From NCBI GenBank assembly GCA_003696645.1, contig RFGN01000256.1, positions 1-33,519 on the forward strand: 33,519 nucleotides of DNA, read 5' to 3'. Below are positions 25,491 to 32,638 of the stretch, piece after piece (the first letter of the stretch is position 1; every line of letters begins with the position of its first letter). This stretch comes from Gammaproteobacteria bacterium. Lineage in GTDB: Bacteria; Pseudomonadota; Gammaproteobacteria; J025. The notes under the pieces are model-generated. The model did not search any database. It saw nothing but the letters and a program-made list of their open reading frames with translations, and had not been told where the DNA came from. A program made the translations under genes and the position numbers.

Positions 25491-27326
25491 TTATAGATTC
25501 CGCCTACTAGATCCTCCGCCCAGATTCCTTAGGCGCCCACCCAGTTTCAGGGTTCTACGTGCCACCTCAGGACTGTTTGTAGTGACAGTCATGTGCGCCC
25601 TATTCATCTCAGACTCTACCTGTTCCCTTATGATCTCATTTATTATGTCGCTACGCAACTTGTCTTCAGGAACATCCACTAGCCTTTCTACGGATATCCT
25701 CGAGCTGTAATTTATTTTGCTGAGATCAGAGTGATGCAGTATGTAGCCACTCACAGCCAACATGAAGGCCGTAAGAGTATGTTCTTGGCCCTGGCTATAC
25801 TTTGGCAGTCCGTAGGAAGAATAGGACTCTACTTTGAAGTTCCGCATCTGTTGAACGAGGCCCATCCTAGGACTGTTCTTCGATTCAGAAGTATCCTCGG
25901 AACGTGGTAGTGTTATCAGCCCCTCTGCAAGAGCATTGGCTAGGGTGTTCACAAGGAAGGGCTTCGTATGTTTCCTTACTGTAGATCCATCTATTGGATC
26001 TCGTATCTCGATCATCTTTTGCATGGTGAAGGCTTTGAGAACCTTGTCCATGCGCAGACGCCTCTCCTTGGCGCCGGCCTTCTTGAGCAGCTCTATCTGG
26101 ACGCTGCCAAATCCAGCGTCTATATAGATTCCACAGAACTGCCACTTCCTGTGTAGTTGAAGGATCTTCTCTACAGATTTGGTCTGCGTAAACTCAGATT
26201 GGGGAATTATTATCTTCTGGATAGGACGGAAATGGGTGCCGTCGGTCTCTACTATGATCGTATGGGTGCCGGCGGTCTCGTTCCAGTCTACTCCAAGGAC
26301 ATACTTCCTATCATGTCTGGGAAAGCGTTCCTCCTCTATGGAGTAGTCTTCTAGTGCTTGATCTATATAGTGGTTGAGGAATACACCGTCCTGCTGTACT
26401 CCGAAGTCAGCTAGAACCTCAGACACCCACATAGGAGTGTCGGACTTCTCAGCGTTGTATTCTCTTCTGAGCTGGGCCTCCATCTCCGCGTCCCAGTGCG
26501 GGTTCTCCATGGAGGTATACCAGAATTCCTTGTAGCCGAGATCCTTGTTGACTACTATGTGGTAGAATCTCTTGTGTTCTCCAGTGGGAGTAGAGGTGGC
26601 CCATAGGTTCACGTCGGGGTGAGACATTATGATGGCTATGATGGCCTCTAGCTCTTTGTCGGGGATGTAGTCGAACTCGTCCGCATATATGAGCTTAGCG
26701 TCCTGTCCACGAATCTTGTCAGATTTGGACGATGACCCCGCACCAGCACAGAATCCCTTTATTACAGAGCCGTTGCTAAGTTGTCTCAGTTGTGGTCTTT
26801 GGTGTTTTCTTTCTAGGGAGTTTTGGAGCCTCTCAGACTTGCCCACAAACTTGTCTATAATCTCAAAGATTACATTGATCTGAGACTCGTAAGGCGCAAC
26901 GATTAGGACTGGGTAGTTGCTGTTAGTGAATACTTTGTGCAGTATGCCTACTACTGCACCCTCGGTCTTACCTGATCGGCGGCCCTGACGTATGACTTTG
27001 TATTTGGAGGTGCAGGATAGGACTTCCTGCTGATAGAACCTAGCCTCCCACCCGAACTCCTTCATAGCCCAGCTTACAGGATCCAGGTCTGTTATTGTGT
27101 TGAAGTATTCTTCCTCAGAGGGAAAGTCTTCGACACGAAGCCTAGCAATGGGATTGGCTACATGCCCTTCACACTTTGGAGGGAATGGGCTGTTGGTTAT
27201 GCCCTGCTCATAGAGTCTTCTGTAGTAGTCCTTACAGTGTCCGCACAAATCCGGAAGAGGTGCCTTGAAAGGCTTGAACCCCCTCTCGTAATAGTTCCTC
27301 TCCGGAATGTACTTCTTCCTAGTCAT
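25491..27326 (-). CDS. terL: Terminase large subunit: packaging ATPase and nuclease (611 aa)
   Basis: The ATPase part has Walker A RQGRRSGKT (113-121), Walker B KLIYADEFD (211-219) with the catalytic Glu, and the coupling motif ATSTPTG (243-249). The C-terminal RNase H-like nuclease has acidic residues at VLGVDWN (D347), YIDAGFG (D403) and a closing segment near QEHTLTAFML (513-522). The enzyme cuts concatemeric DNA and pumps it into the prohead through the portal. An unusual N-terminal extension carries a probable zinc knuckle (C28, C31, C52, H55). ATG 27326 overlaps the preceding small acidic gene by 8 bases. No small terminase subunit is recognised by sequence; the upstream 70-residue protein is a possible stand-in. 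No intein is present here. Confidence 0.95.
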   Translation of the reverse strand: MTRKKYIPERNYYERGFKPFKAPLPDLCGHCKDYYRRLYEQGITNSPFPPKCEGHVANPIARLRVEDFPSEEEYFNTITDLDPVSWAMKEFGWEARFYQQEVLSCTSKYKVIRQGRRSGKTEGAVVGILHKVFTNSNYPVLIVAPYESQINVIFEIIDKFVGKSERLQNSLERKHQRPQLRQLSNGSVIKGFCAGAGSSSKSDKIRGQDAKLIYADEFDYIPDKELEAIIAIIMSHPDVNLWATSTPTGEHKRFYHIVVNKDLGYKEFWYTSMENPHWDAEMEAQLRREYNAEKSDTPMWVSEVLADFGVQQDGVFLNHYIDQALEDYSIEEERFPRHDRKYVLGVDWNETAGTHTIIVETDGTHFRPIQKIIIPQSEFTQTKSVEKILQLHRKWQFCGIYIDAGFGSVQIELLKKAGAKERRLRMDKVLKAFTMQKMIEIRDPIDGSTVRKHTKPFLVNTLANALAEGLITLPRSEDTSESKNSPRMGLVQQMRNFKVESYSSYGLPKYSQGQEHTLTAFMLAVSGYILHHSDLSKINYSSRISVERLVDVPEDKLRSDIINEIIREQVESEMNRAHMTVTTNSPEVARRTLKLGGRLRNLGGGSSRRNL

Positions 27327-27531
27327 CGTCGTCTTCTTCTTCGCTGCTCTCCTCTATCTCCTCCTCATACGAAGAGAAGTAGGAGCACACCTTGTTCTTC
27401 GCATCCCATGCAGAGCAGAACTTCTGGTAGCAGTCGTTGAATTCCTCTACTGTCTCTATGGACCCGTCGTTTATTATGGTTCTGGTTACTTTTAGTAGGG
27501 GGCAGCGCTTGATGTTGGACTTTATCGGCAT
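27319..27531 (-). CDS. Small four-cysteine acidic protein before the terminase (70 aa)
   Basis: A short protein overlaps the phosphoesterase stop by 10 bases and the terminase start by 8. A GGAG ribosome binding site lies about 10 bases before ATG 27531. It has four cysteines (C10, C34, C39, C49), spaced as in a small metal-binding domain, and a strongly acidic tail of Glu and Asp over the last ~17 residues. Because it sits directly before the large terminase, it could serve with the packaging machinery, but it is much smaller than usual small terminase subunits and has no visible helix-turn-helix. A competing frame at 27365-27568 was judged less likely because it lacks the coupled start and stop. 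Confidence 0.65.
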   Translation of the reverse strand: MPIKSNIKRCPLLKVTRTIINDGSIETVEEFNDCYQKFCSAWDAKNKVCSYFSSYEEEIEESSEEEDDDD

Positions 27532-28460
27532 GCCTTGTACTCCATGTCCCCCGATACCAGCTTTCCATCCACTATACAGTGCTGGAATATCTGGAAGTTG
27601 CCGTTGCTCTGGTAGTGGACTTCAGTAAACCCTTGCTGCCAGTTGACTGGGGTGTGGAGCCAGTCAAAGCTCTGATCGCACAAACACGCATTCTCTACCA
27701 GAGTGTGTACTCCATACACGTTCCTGTGTCTGATTACGTTGAGTTTGTGTATATGGCCGACCAAAACGGATGTGCCCATCTTCCTGTAGTAAGCTAGAGC
27801 AGAGGCTCCTGGAGAACTTCTAGCTACTGCACCATGCTCTACGTACAGGTTGCCTAGCTTTATACCTTGGTCGATGAAGTCTATATCGAACTCAGATAGG
27901 CCAAGGAGAGAATCTAGGGATAGGCATCGGAGGGATGATAGCTCCGGCGCGCGATCTATTAGGAACTTCTCTATTCTTGCCTCGTGGTTTCCCTTTATGA
28001 ATGTTATCTTTGCCTTTGGATTCTGCTGTCTTAAAAGCCTTAGAAAGTCCCTTGCTTGATCTAGCTCTTCTTGGAAGGTATCGATCCTGAGAGGATCCTT
28101 CATGTACCGACTTACTGAGTACATGTCCACTATGTCCCCATTGAGGACTATCCTGTCCGGCTTCAGGGACTCTGTGTAGTCCATGGCTATAGCCAGAGCT
28201 GATGGACAGTGATAGGGGATATGGATGTCAGATAGAACAACAGCAACCTTGTGAGTGACTCTTTTCTTGGATACTTTCTTCAGCTTTAGTTTTGTGCCGC
28301 GCTTCTGCTTGGGGGCTTTGAGATTGAGCTTGTCTATTACAAGGGATCTGATGATGGATCTTACTCGATACTGACTCAATCCGAGAGCCTTGGCTATACG
28401 TCTATAGCCATACCCCTTCGACATAAGCTCTCTTATCTTTTCTACTTCATCTGTGTACAT
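27522..28460 (-). CDS. Helix-turn-helix / calcineurin-like metallophosphoesterase fusion (312 aa)
   Basis: Residues ~1-45 form a helix-turn-helix resembling resolvase or sigma-region-4 types (SKGYGYRRIAKALGLSQYRV). A Lys/Arg-rich linker (~50-70) follows. Then comes a complete metallophosphoesterase: SDIHIPYH (D78, H80), LNGDIVD (D109), KGNHEAR (N158, H159), VEHGA (H209) and VGHIHKL (H236, H238). These residues bind two metal ions, so phosphodiesterase or phosphatase activity is very likely. The DNA-binding part suggests action on DNA or on a DNA-bound factor. A GAGGCAAGAT sequence precedes ATG 28460, which overlaps the previous stop by 14 bases. It lies two genes before the terminase, so a role in DNA packaging or end processing is possible but unproven. 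Confidence 0.85.
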   Translation of the reverse strand: MYTDEVEKIRELMSKGYGYRRIAKALGLSQYRVRSIIRSLVIDKLNLKAPKQKRGTKLKLKKVSKKRVTHKVAVVLSDIHIPYHCPSALAIAMDYTESLKPDRIVLNGDIVDMYSVSRYMKDPLRIDTFQEELDQARDFLRLLRQQNPKAKITFIKGNHEARIEKFLIDRAPELSSLRCLSLDSLLGLSEFDIDFIDQGIKLGNLYVEHGAVARSSPGASALAYYRKMGTSVLVGHIHKLNVIRHRNVYGVHTLVENACLCDQSFDWLHTPVNWQQGFTEVHYQSNGNFQIFQHCIVDGKLVSGDMEYKACR

Positions 28461-29112
28461 ATCTTGCCTCTTGGCCCAGTATGGCCCTATTTACACTCAG
28501 TTGGCTATCGTGTATAGCTTGAAGTGCTCTTTGGCGCTGAGTGAAAGCCGCTCTGGTGTCGATGAGAACCTGGTCCCCGAGGACCTGCTCTCTATCTTTT
28601 CTAATAGTTTCGTTTCTGACACCTGGAGCAGCCATCTCCATGCCTAGCTGCAGGCCCCAGGAGATTATGCCTGCATAGGCTGTGGCCCTAGCTATTCCTG
28701 CTAGGGTGGCTCCTGCAGATTTCATAGGGTTCAGGTAGGTCTTCCTAAGGCCCCTGTATTCTTGCCTCATGGAGGAGTATGGTCTAGTATACCCCCCAAT
28801 TATAGGCTTCTTCATTACTCCAGCCAGCTCCATCCTACTTAGATCGATCTGGTGAAAGATGTCCTTGGGGACCCTATGTAGGTGTGCAGCCTGAAGATAT
28901 CCTAGCTTGGAGTACGTCCCACGTAGGAAAGAACCCTCCATGGACTTGAGGGGGTATCTGGCCCCCATCCTGGTTAGTCCTCTTACCAGGCTCCTGCCAA
29001 ATAGAGAGAGGCCTATGTCTACTGCTATTACGGGGAGGGATACAAATGGGTCCTGGAGGTCAGGCTGGCCTCCAGTTGGATCCCTGAGCATAGCCTCTAC
29101 GGTACTAACCAC
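28447..29112 (-). CDS. Gly/Ala-rich hydrophobic protein, unknown (221 aa)
   Basis: Not recognised as a known family. The N-terminal part has a hydrophobic stretch (VSLPVIAVDIGLSLFGRSLV, ~24-43), and a second one lies at ~130-160 (AGATLAGIARATAYAGIISW). The C-terminus is a charged helix containing RALQAIHDSQLSVNR, similar to GLVQALHSRDRTIR at the end of the next gene upstream. Start is GTG at 29112, overlapping the previous stop by 8 bases. The paired membrane-like segments and shared C-terminal motif suggest a small virion or ejected protein, perhaps assembled into the head. It is one of three such genes in a row (28447-30279). Confidence 0.6.
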   Translation of the reverse strand: MVSTVEAMLRDPTGGQPDLQDPFVSLPVIAVDIGLSLFGRSLVRGLTRMGARYPLKSMEGSFLRGTYSKLGYLQAAHLHRVPKDIFHQIDLSRMELAGVMKKPIIGGYTRPYSSMRQEYRGLRKTYLNPMKSAGATLAGIARATAYAGIISWGLQLGMEMAAPGVRNETIRKDREQVLGDQVLIDTRAAFTQRQRALQAIHDSQLSVNRAILGQEARYVHR

Positions 29113-29827
29113 GTATAGTTCTGTCTCTGCTGTGTAGGGCCTGCACCAGACCCATAGTCTGGAAGTTCAGCCTAGTCGATGGCTGAGGAGGAGATATTCT
29201 GTTGGATTCTAGAACTTTGTTCTCTTTTACACCAATCTGAGTGCCCAAGGCTACCGAACCTACAAACGTAGTCGGGAATGCTCTTATGTGGAATCTGGTG
29301 TTCTTTCTCCTTGGTCTGATCTGCTTCTTTAGTTGGGCTACTAGTCTGTTGGTTTTCTTCGGTAGGGCGAACTTACCGGCGACAGCCTGTTGCAGATCCA
29401 TGAAGGACGACTCGTGTGGGAACAGTCCTTTTTTGATAGCACCGGATAAAGGCTTACCTAGTGTTCTGCCGGCCCTGCGTAGAGGCTTGGACATTGCTGG
29501 GATGTAGCCTCTCTTCGTGAATGCTCTGAGGCCTAGTAAACCAGAGGATAGGAGAAGGCCGCCCCTGGCCATATCCAGACCGCTACGTAGCCTATCCGTG
29601 TAGTATGAATCACCATAATAGGCCCTCTGGGTCTCTTCGTAGTAGTCTAGAGCAGTCGCTCCTGCCTTGTATAGTCCTATTGCTCCTATGGCATGGAGGC
29701 CAGTTCTGGAGGTTGCTAGGCGGCCCAGAGGAGCATCGTTTATGACGTTGAAAAGTGTTGGGGCCTTATTGGTAGCTTTGGTGGCGGTTCTGGCCAGCCG
29801 GCCCAATATAGCAGCGAATCCTACCAT
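29105..29827 (-). CDS. Basic Gly/Ala-rich protein with hydrophobic segments, unknown (240 aa)
   Basis: Very basic protein with hydrophobic stretches near ~45-60 (GLHAIGAIGLYKAGA) and ~90-105 (GGLLLSSGLLGLRAF), and a Lys/Arg-rich middle (KKTNRLVAQLKKQIRPRRK). The C-terminal GLVQALHSRDRTIR echoes QAIHDSQLSVNR in the neighbouring gene. The ATG at 29827 overlaps the previous stop as a 7-base overlap, and its own stop overlaps the next start. Positive charge with membrane-like helices would suit a protein packaged with DNA and ejected into the host, but no known family is recognised. Confidence 0.6.
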   Translation of the reverse strand: MVGFAAILGRLARTATKATNKAPTLFNVINDAPLGRLATSRTGLHAIGAIGLYKAGATALDYYEETQRAYYGDSYYTDRLRSGLDMARGGLLLSSGLLGLRAFTKRGYIPAMSKPLRRAGRTLGKPLSGAIKKGLFPHESSFMDLQQAVAGKFALPKKTNRLVAQLKKQIRPRRKNTRFHIRAFPTTFVGSVALGTQIGVKENKVLESNRISPPQPSTRLNFQTMGLVQALHSRDRTIRG

Positions 29828-30279
29828 GGCCCAGTATTGTCTCCAGGTCTAAGGATGTTTATCGCTCCCAGGCCTAGATAGCCCAATCCTAGAGCCGACA
29901 TCACTCCCCCGCCCCTTATCAGAGAGGATCCTATAGTTGCGTGTACACCTAGACGTAGTGCTTCGGATGCTAGGGAGGTTGCGCCCAACGGGTCAATTCC
30001 TAAGGCACTAGCCCCAAGGACTGCTGCTGCGGAACCAGCAGCGAGTGCCCTATTCCTAGCAGCTATTCTGTTGGGGGGAGAGATCCTAATCTGTCCTCTC
30101 CTATTCAGTATGGCGGTCCTGCCAGACATGTAGAAGTCTGAGGTGGAGGAGATAGCCTTTCCTAGCTGATCGGCGTCATGTAGGCTTAGAGGCCCAGATA
30201 GCCTGACAGGAGACAGAGAGCCTACCAGGGGGCGGGCATCGTTGAGAGTCTCTAGAAATCCCTTGAAGAGTCTCAGCAT
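29821..30279 (-). CDS. Small Gly/Ala-rich hydrophobic protein, unknown (152 aa)
   Basis: Residues ~75-145 are almost continuously hydrophobic and rich in Ala, Gly, Leu and Ser (LAAGSAAAVLGASALGIDP and GGGVMSALGLGYLGLGAINI), compatible with two or three membrane-spanning or buried helices; the N-terminal half is polar. ATG 30279 overlaps the previous stop by 7 bases. Together with the two genes downstream it forms a group of hydrophobic small proteins between a membrane-anchored nuclease and the phosphoesterase. Lysis function (holin) is conceivable but the size and Arg content are unusual for that. No family recognised. Confidence 0.55.
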   Translation of the reverse strand: MLRLFKGFLETLNDARPLVGSLSPVRLSGPLSLHDADQLGKAISSTSDFYMSGRTAILNRRGQIRISPPNRIAARNRALAAGSAAAVLGASALGIDPLGATSLASEALRLGVHATIGSSLIRGGGVMSALGLGYLGLGAINILRPGDNTGPW

Positions 30280-31127
30280 TGACGGTTGTATCTAGACCCG
30301 TTGTACACAGGGGTTGAGTGGTTGCATCTCTTTACTCCATGCTTTGCTCTTTCATGGAGATGGATGGTCAACCCCATCGTGGGCTCTGTACTTTTTGCCG
30401 AACCCAAGGACCTGTATCTCGAGGCCTGTACTATAGATGCAACTCTGCCGTTGGGAAATTCTGCGTGCGGCTTCATGGTATGGAAACTTGCCGCACTCCC
30501 TCTAGATTGCCTGATTCCCTTGAAGTAACCTGGGCTGGTTTGGAAATGTTGAGTAAGCCAGGCAATTCTATCTGCTGGCATACTCTCTGTGCTGGACATT
30601 ATAGCTTCTCTGACAGCCTGTATGTCAGCTAGTAGCCTGCCAGGCTCGTAGGTTACAGTGAATATTTTCCGCCTTCTGGGATTCTGCGCGTCCAAGTACA
30701 TGAGATATCCATAGGATACCTTGTTGGCGTGCAGATAGGCGTTTATCTGACTTACGTGAGCATCTATTGGAACTGCCAGGTTGTCGAAACCAGTATCGCT
30801 AATGGTCTTTACTTCTACTGGTATTCCGCCCGACAGCATAACGTCTACGAAGCCCCGGACACCTACATCAGAGGCGACCACCTCCACTTCTGAGTCTGCT
30901 ATGTTTCCAAGCTCTTCTTCTACTAGCTGGTGTATGTAGGTTCCGGAGGATAGAAGGTTCTTCGTTAGGGCGTCGTCCTCCTCCTCCCTTATAAGGGCCT
31001 CGAATAGACTCTTGCCCCTCTTACCCAAGAGAGAAGGAGAGATGAACTCTTCTTCCTCTTCATGGAAGATGGAGTAGAGGAGGTAGAAGGCGGCGGCGCT
31101 AATCCCCAGAAGAGGGCCTAACTTCAT
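30273..31127 (-). CDS. Membrane-anchored Cas4/RecB-like PD-(D/E)XK nuclease (284 aa)
   Basis: Residues ~5-21 form an N-terminal transmembrane anchor (PLLGISAAAFYLLYSIF) followed by an acidic patch (HEEEEEF). The nuclease core has the Cas4/RecB set of motifs: GTYIHQLVEEEL (H66), GFVDVML (D95), PVEVKT (E105, K107) and SQINAYLHA (Q127, Y131, the QxxxY motif). All predicted catalytic residues are present. The C-terminal ~100 residues are His/Arg-rich and unassigned. It lacks the four-cysteine iron-sulfur cluster of typical Cas4; however, the neighbouring upstream protein has four cysteines. An AAGGA ribosome binding site precedes ATG 31127, which overlaps the previous gene by 29 bases. Being membrane-anchored, it may act on DNA during entry or on host DNA at the membrane; this is inference. 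Confidence 0.8.
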   Translation of the reverse strand: MKLGPLLGISAAAFYLLYSIFHEEEEEFISPSLLGKRGKSLFEALIREEEDDALTKNLLSSGTYIHQLVEEELGNIADSEVEVVASDVGVRGFVDVMLSGGIPVEVKTISDTGFDNLAVPIDAHVSQINAYLHANKVSYGYLMYLDAQNPRRRKIFTVTYEPGRLLADIQAVREAIMSSTESMPADRIAWLTQHFQTSPGYFKGIRQSRGSAASFHTMKPHAEFPNGRVASIVQASRYRSLGSAKSTEPTMGLTIHLHERAKHGVKRCNHSTPVYNGSRYNRQC

Positions 31128-31911
31128 AATCTGCGTCCTTTATCCTCTCCTCAGCTAGCTTCCGTGCCTTACCTACGTTCTCAGAAGCCTCAGAGGCAGG
31201 AGTTCTTTCTGCCTTGTTGGCCTTCACCTTGGCTTCTCGGGTAGCTAGGAGAGACTCTTTGATCTTCATTATCAGTTTGCTATTCCTCTCGATTATGTCC
31301 AGGGCCGGGGATATTACCTCAGCGAATACAGCATCACCTTGGTGGCTGTATCCGGTTATCTTCTCAGATATTAGGTCTCCTTCCTTGGAGAGATGATTGG
31401 CCGCCCTCCAGTTTATCAGCTCGAACGCTGCTAGCTGATAAAGGAGATCCATGTCGAAGCTGTATTCAGGATCGCTCCAATCGTCTATACCTAGCGCCTC
31501 CAGATGCTTGGTGACCCACATCTGTATGAGGCCCTGCTCGAACGGACATGGCTTACCGAGAGGATAAGCCTCCTTTGCTTCGGTAAGGGGGCAGATGTCC
31601 ACCATGGGACAGTTGGGCCCCCTACACCTCAAAGCCATACTACCAACAAAGCCGAAAGCGTTCTTACGAAAGAACGCCTCGGCCTTGCTGACTGCTCCCT
31701 CTGGTATGTCTAGGGCCTCAGACAGGCCCTTGGCCACCCCTGACAGCGGCCCAGACGGGACTTCCAGTATGTCTTTCTTCTTCCGAGAGGATCTTCTTAG
31801 CTGCCGTCTTGGCGAACGGGCAGGTAGGTCCGTTTTGTCTTCTGAACTGGTCGAACCATTCGAGTTCTCTCGGGTATCTTTCGGCGCAGAATCGTCGAAC
31901 TCTTTCGTCAT
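31099..31911 (-). CDS. Four-cysteine protein of unknown function (270 aa)
   Basis: The first ~55 residues are charged and low-complexity (Ser/Arg/Lys/Asp). The middle carries a cysteine cluster: C96, C101, C107 and C122 within RCRGPNCPMVDICPL then PLGKPCPFE. This pattern suggests a zinc or iron-sulfur site, and from memory occurs in proteins of other large phages. The following region (~125-215) is helical, and the C-terminus is Lys/Ala/Glu-rich, probably coiled coil. The start at 31911 has no strong ribosome binding site and overlaps another open frame (31718-31954). The stop overlaps the nuclease gene by 29 bases, suggesting joint expression. Function unknown. Confidence 0.65.
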   Translation of the reverse strand: MTKEFDDSAPKDTRENSNGSTSSEDKTDLPARSPRRQLRRSSRKKKDILEVPSGPLSGVAKGLSEALDIPEGAVSKAEAFFRKNAFGFVGSMALRCRGPNCPMVDICPLTEAKEAYPLGKPCPFEQGLIQMWVTKHLEALGIDDWSDPEYSFDMDLLYQLAAFELINWRAANHLSKEGDLISEKITGYSHQGDAVFAEVISPALDIIERNSKLIMKIKESLLATREAKVKANKAERTPASEASENVGKARKLAEERIKDADYEVRPSSGD

Positions 31912-31954
31912 TGGCCAATATCAGGCAGAATCGAAGAAGTTCTTCAATTGACAC
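31718..31954 (-). CDS. Possible small protein overlapping the four-cysteine gene (78 aa)
   Basis: A GTG-start frame begins 11 bases inside the previous gene, with a weak AGAAGA motif upstream, and overlaps the next gene over 194 bases in a different frame. The first ~55 residues look protein-like: a helical MSIEELLRFCLILANDERVR followed by CAERYPRELEWFDQFRRQ and a CPFAKTAAKKIL segment. The rest is Gly/Arg-rich and may be incidental. If real, it gives dual-frame coding at the N-terminus of the four-cysteine gene. If not, it explains the weak start of that gene, whose true start might be elsewhere. Confidence 0.4.
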   Translation of the reverse strand: MSIEELLRFCLILANDERVRRFCAERYPRELEWFDQFRRQNGPTCPFAKTAAKKILSEEERHTGSPVWAAVRGGQGPV

Positions 31955-32234
31955 TCTTCTCTACTGCCGCCAACATGTTCATAGCTAGTTGAACTATAGC
32001 CTTGGCTATGTTCTGCATGATCTGGGGCTCGGCCAAAGACCTCTTCTTCTCCACTAGCTCTGTGTGTAGCATCTTGTCCAGATAAGCTCTGAACTGAGAA
32101 GGAGGAACTGGCAGATCGAAGTCATGGAGGATGGCTATGATGGCGTCATAGCCAACCACCAGCTCTGAATCATTTTTCTTCTGCAGGCAGGCCTTGACCC
32201 TGTTCACGAGCCTCTCGTAGGGTGTTATCAGCAT
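31944..32234 (-). CDS. Small helical protein, unknown (96 aa)
   Basis: Helical protein with an N-terminal basic segment (YERLVNRVKACLQKK), a central winged-helix-like stretch (YDAIIAILHDFDLPVPPSQF) and a long C-terminal helix. AAGGA lies about 11 bases before ATG 32234, and the start overlaps the preceding gene by 65 bases in another frame. No recognised family. Size and helical content would allow a DNA-binding or adaptor protein, but no specific motif supports that. Confidence 0.55.
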   Translation of the reverse strand: MLITPYERLVNRVKACLQKKNDSELVVGYDAIIAILHDFDLPVPPSQFRAYLDKMLHTELVEKKRSLAEPQIMQNIAKAIVQLAMNMLAAVEKSVN

Positions 32235-32511
32235 GCTTTATCAGTTCCTTTATTTCGGTTACCAGTCTCTCCTCTAGGTCTTCTAGAGAGTCGGCGGTTA
32301 TGAGTACCGTAGGTGGAGTAGGGAGGACGATAGCGCTTTGGTTGGGTGACTGCTGTTGCTTGTGAAGATCTGGGAAGATGTTCAGCGACAGCCAGCAGCC
32401 AAAACGGTGAGTTCGCTCACCGCCCGTCTCTAGATCCGGTACTGTCGGTAGGTCGCTCGCCACCACGCCTACGTTGGTGACTACGAGAGACATTCCTGAT
32501 TTCTCTGTCAT
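32170..32511 (-). CDS. Small protein, unknown (113 aa)
   Basis: The N-terminal half is strand-like with no known motif, and the C-terminal third (residues ~73-113) is a charged helix (LEDLEERLVTEIKELIKHAD). ATG 32511 has only a weak purine stretch (GAAAAGA) upstream; a second in-frame ATG lies six codons later with AGGA just before it. The gene overlaps the zinc-ribbon frame at its start by 95 bases and the next gene at its end by 65 bases, unusually long overlaps for this window. Either the overlaps are real or one start is misplaced. Confidence 0.5.
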   Translation of the reverse strand: MTEKSGMSLVVTNVGVVASDLPTVPDLETGGERTHRFGCWLSLNIFPDLHKQQQSPNQSAIVLPTPPTVLITADSLEDLEERLVTEIKELIKHADNTLREAREQGQGLPAEEK

Positions 32512-32638
32512 TCTTTTCTATCTTTTCGGTTATGGGTTCGTGGATGTGCTTTCCGCACATGTCGCAGACATCATCGAAGATGAGGCCGTGCGTCTCTCTT
32601 ATATTTACAGCACCGCAGAAACATTCCCAATACTTCAT
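32417..32638 (-). CDS. Small zinc-ribbon protein (73 aa)
   Basis: Starts with ATG at 32638 overlapping the protease stop as ATGA. The first ~32 residues form a compact zinc ribbon: C6 and C8 (ECFCG) and C25 and C28 (VCDMCGKH). Residues 33-45 are charged, and the Arg-rich remainder has low complexity. A longer version of the frame begins at 32827 inside the protease gene, but its extra N-terminal part (Trp-rich) is a shadow of that gene, so I chose 32638. It may bind nucleic acid or a partner protein; no specific function is visible. Confidence 0.6.
   Translation of the reverse strand: MKYWECFCGAVNIRETHGLIFDDVCDMCGKHIHEPITEKIEKNDREIRNVSRSHQRRRGGERPTDSTGSRDGR

Noticed and set aside
27365-27568. 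67-residue frame overlapping the small acidic gene
   Set aside because: The alternative frame at 27319-27531 has a coupled start, a GGAG ribosome binding site, evenly spaced cysteines and a stop overlapping the terminase start.
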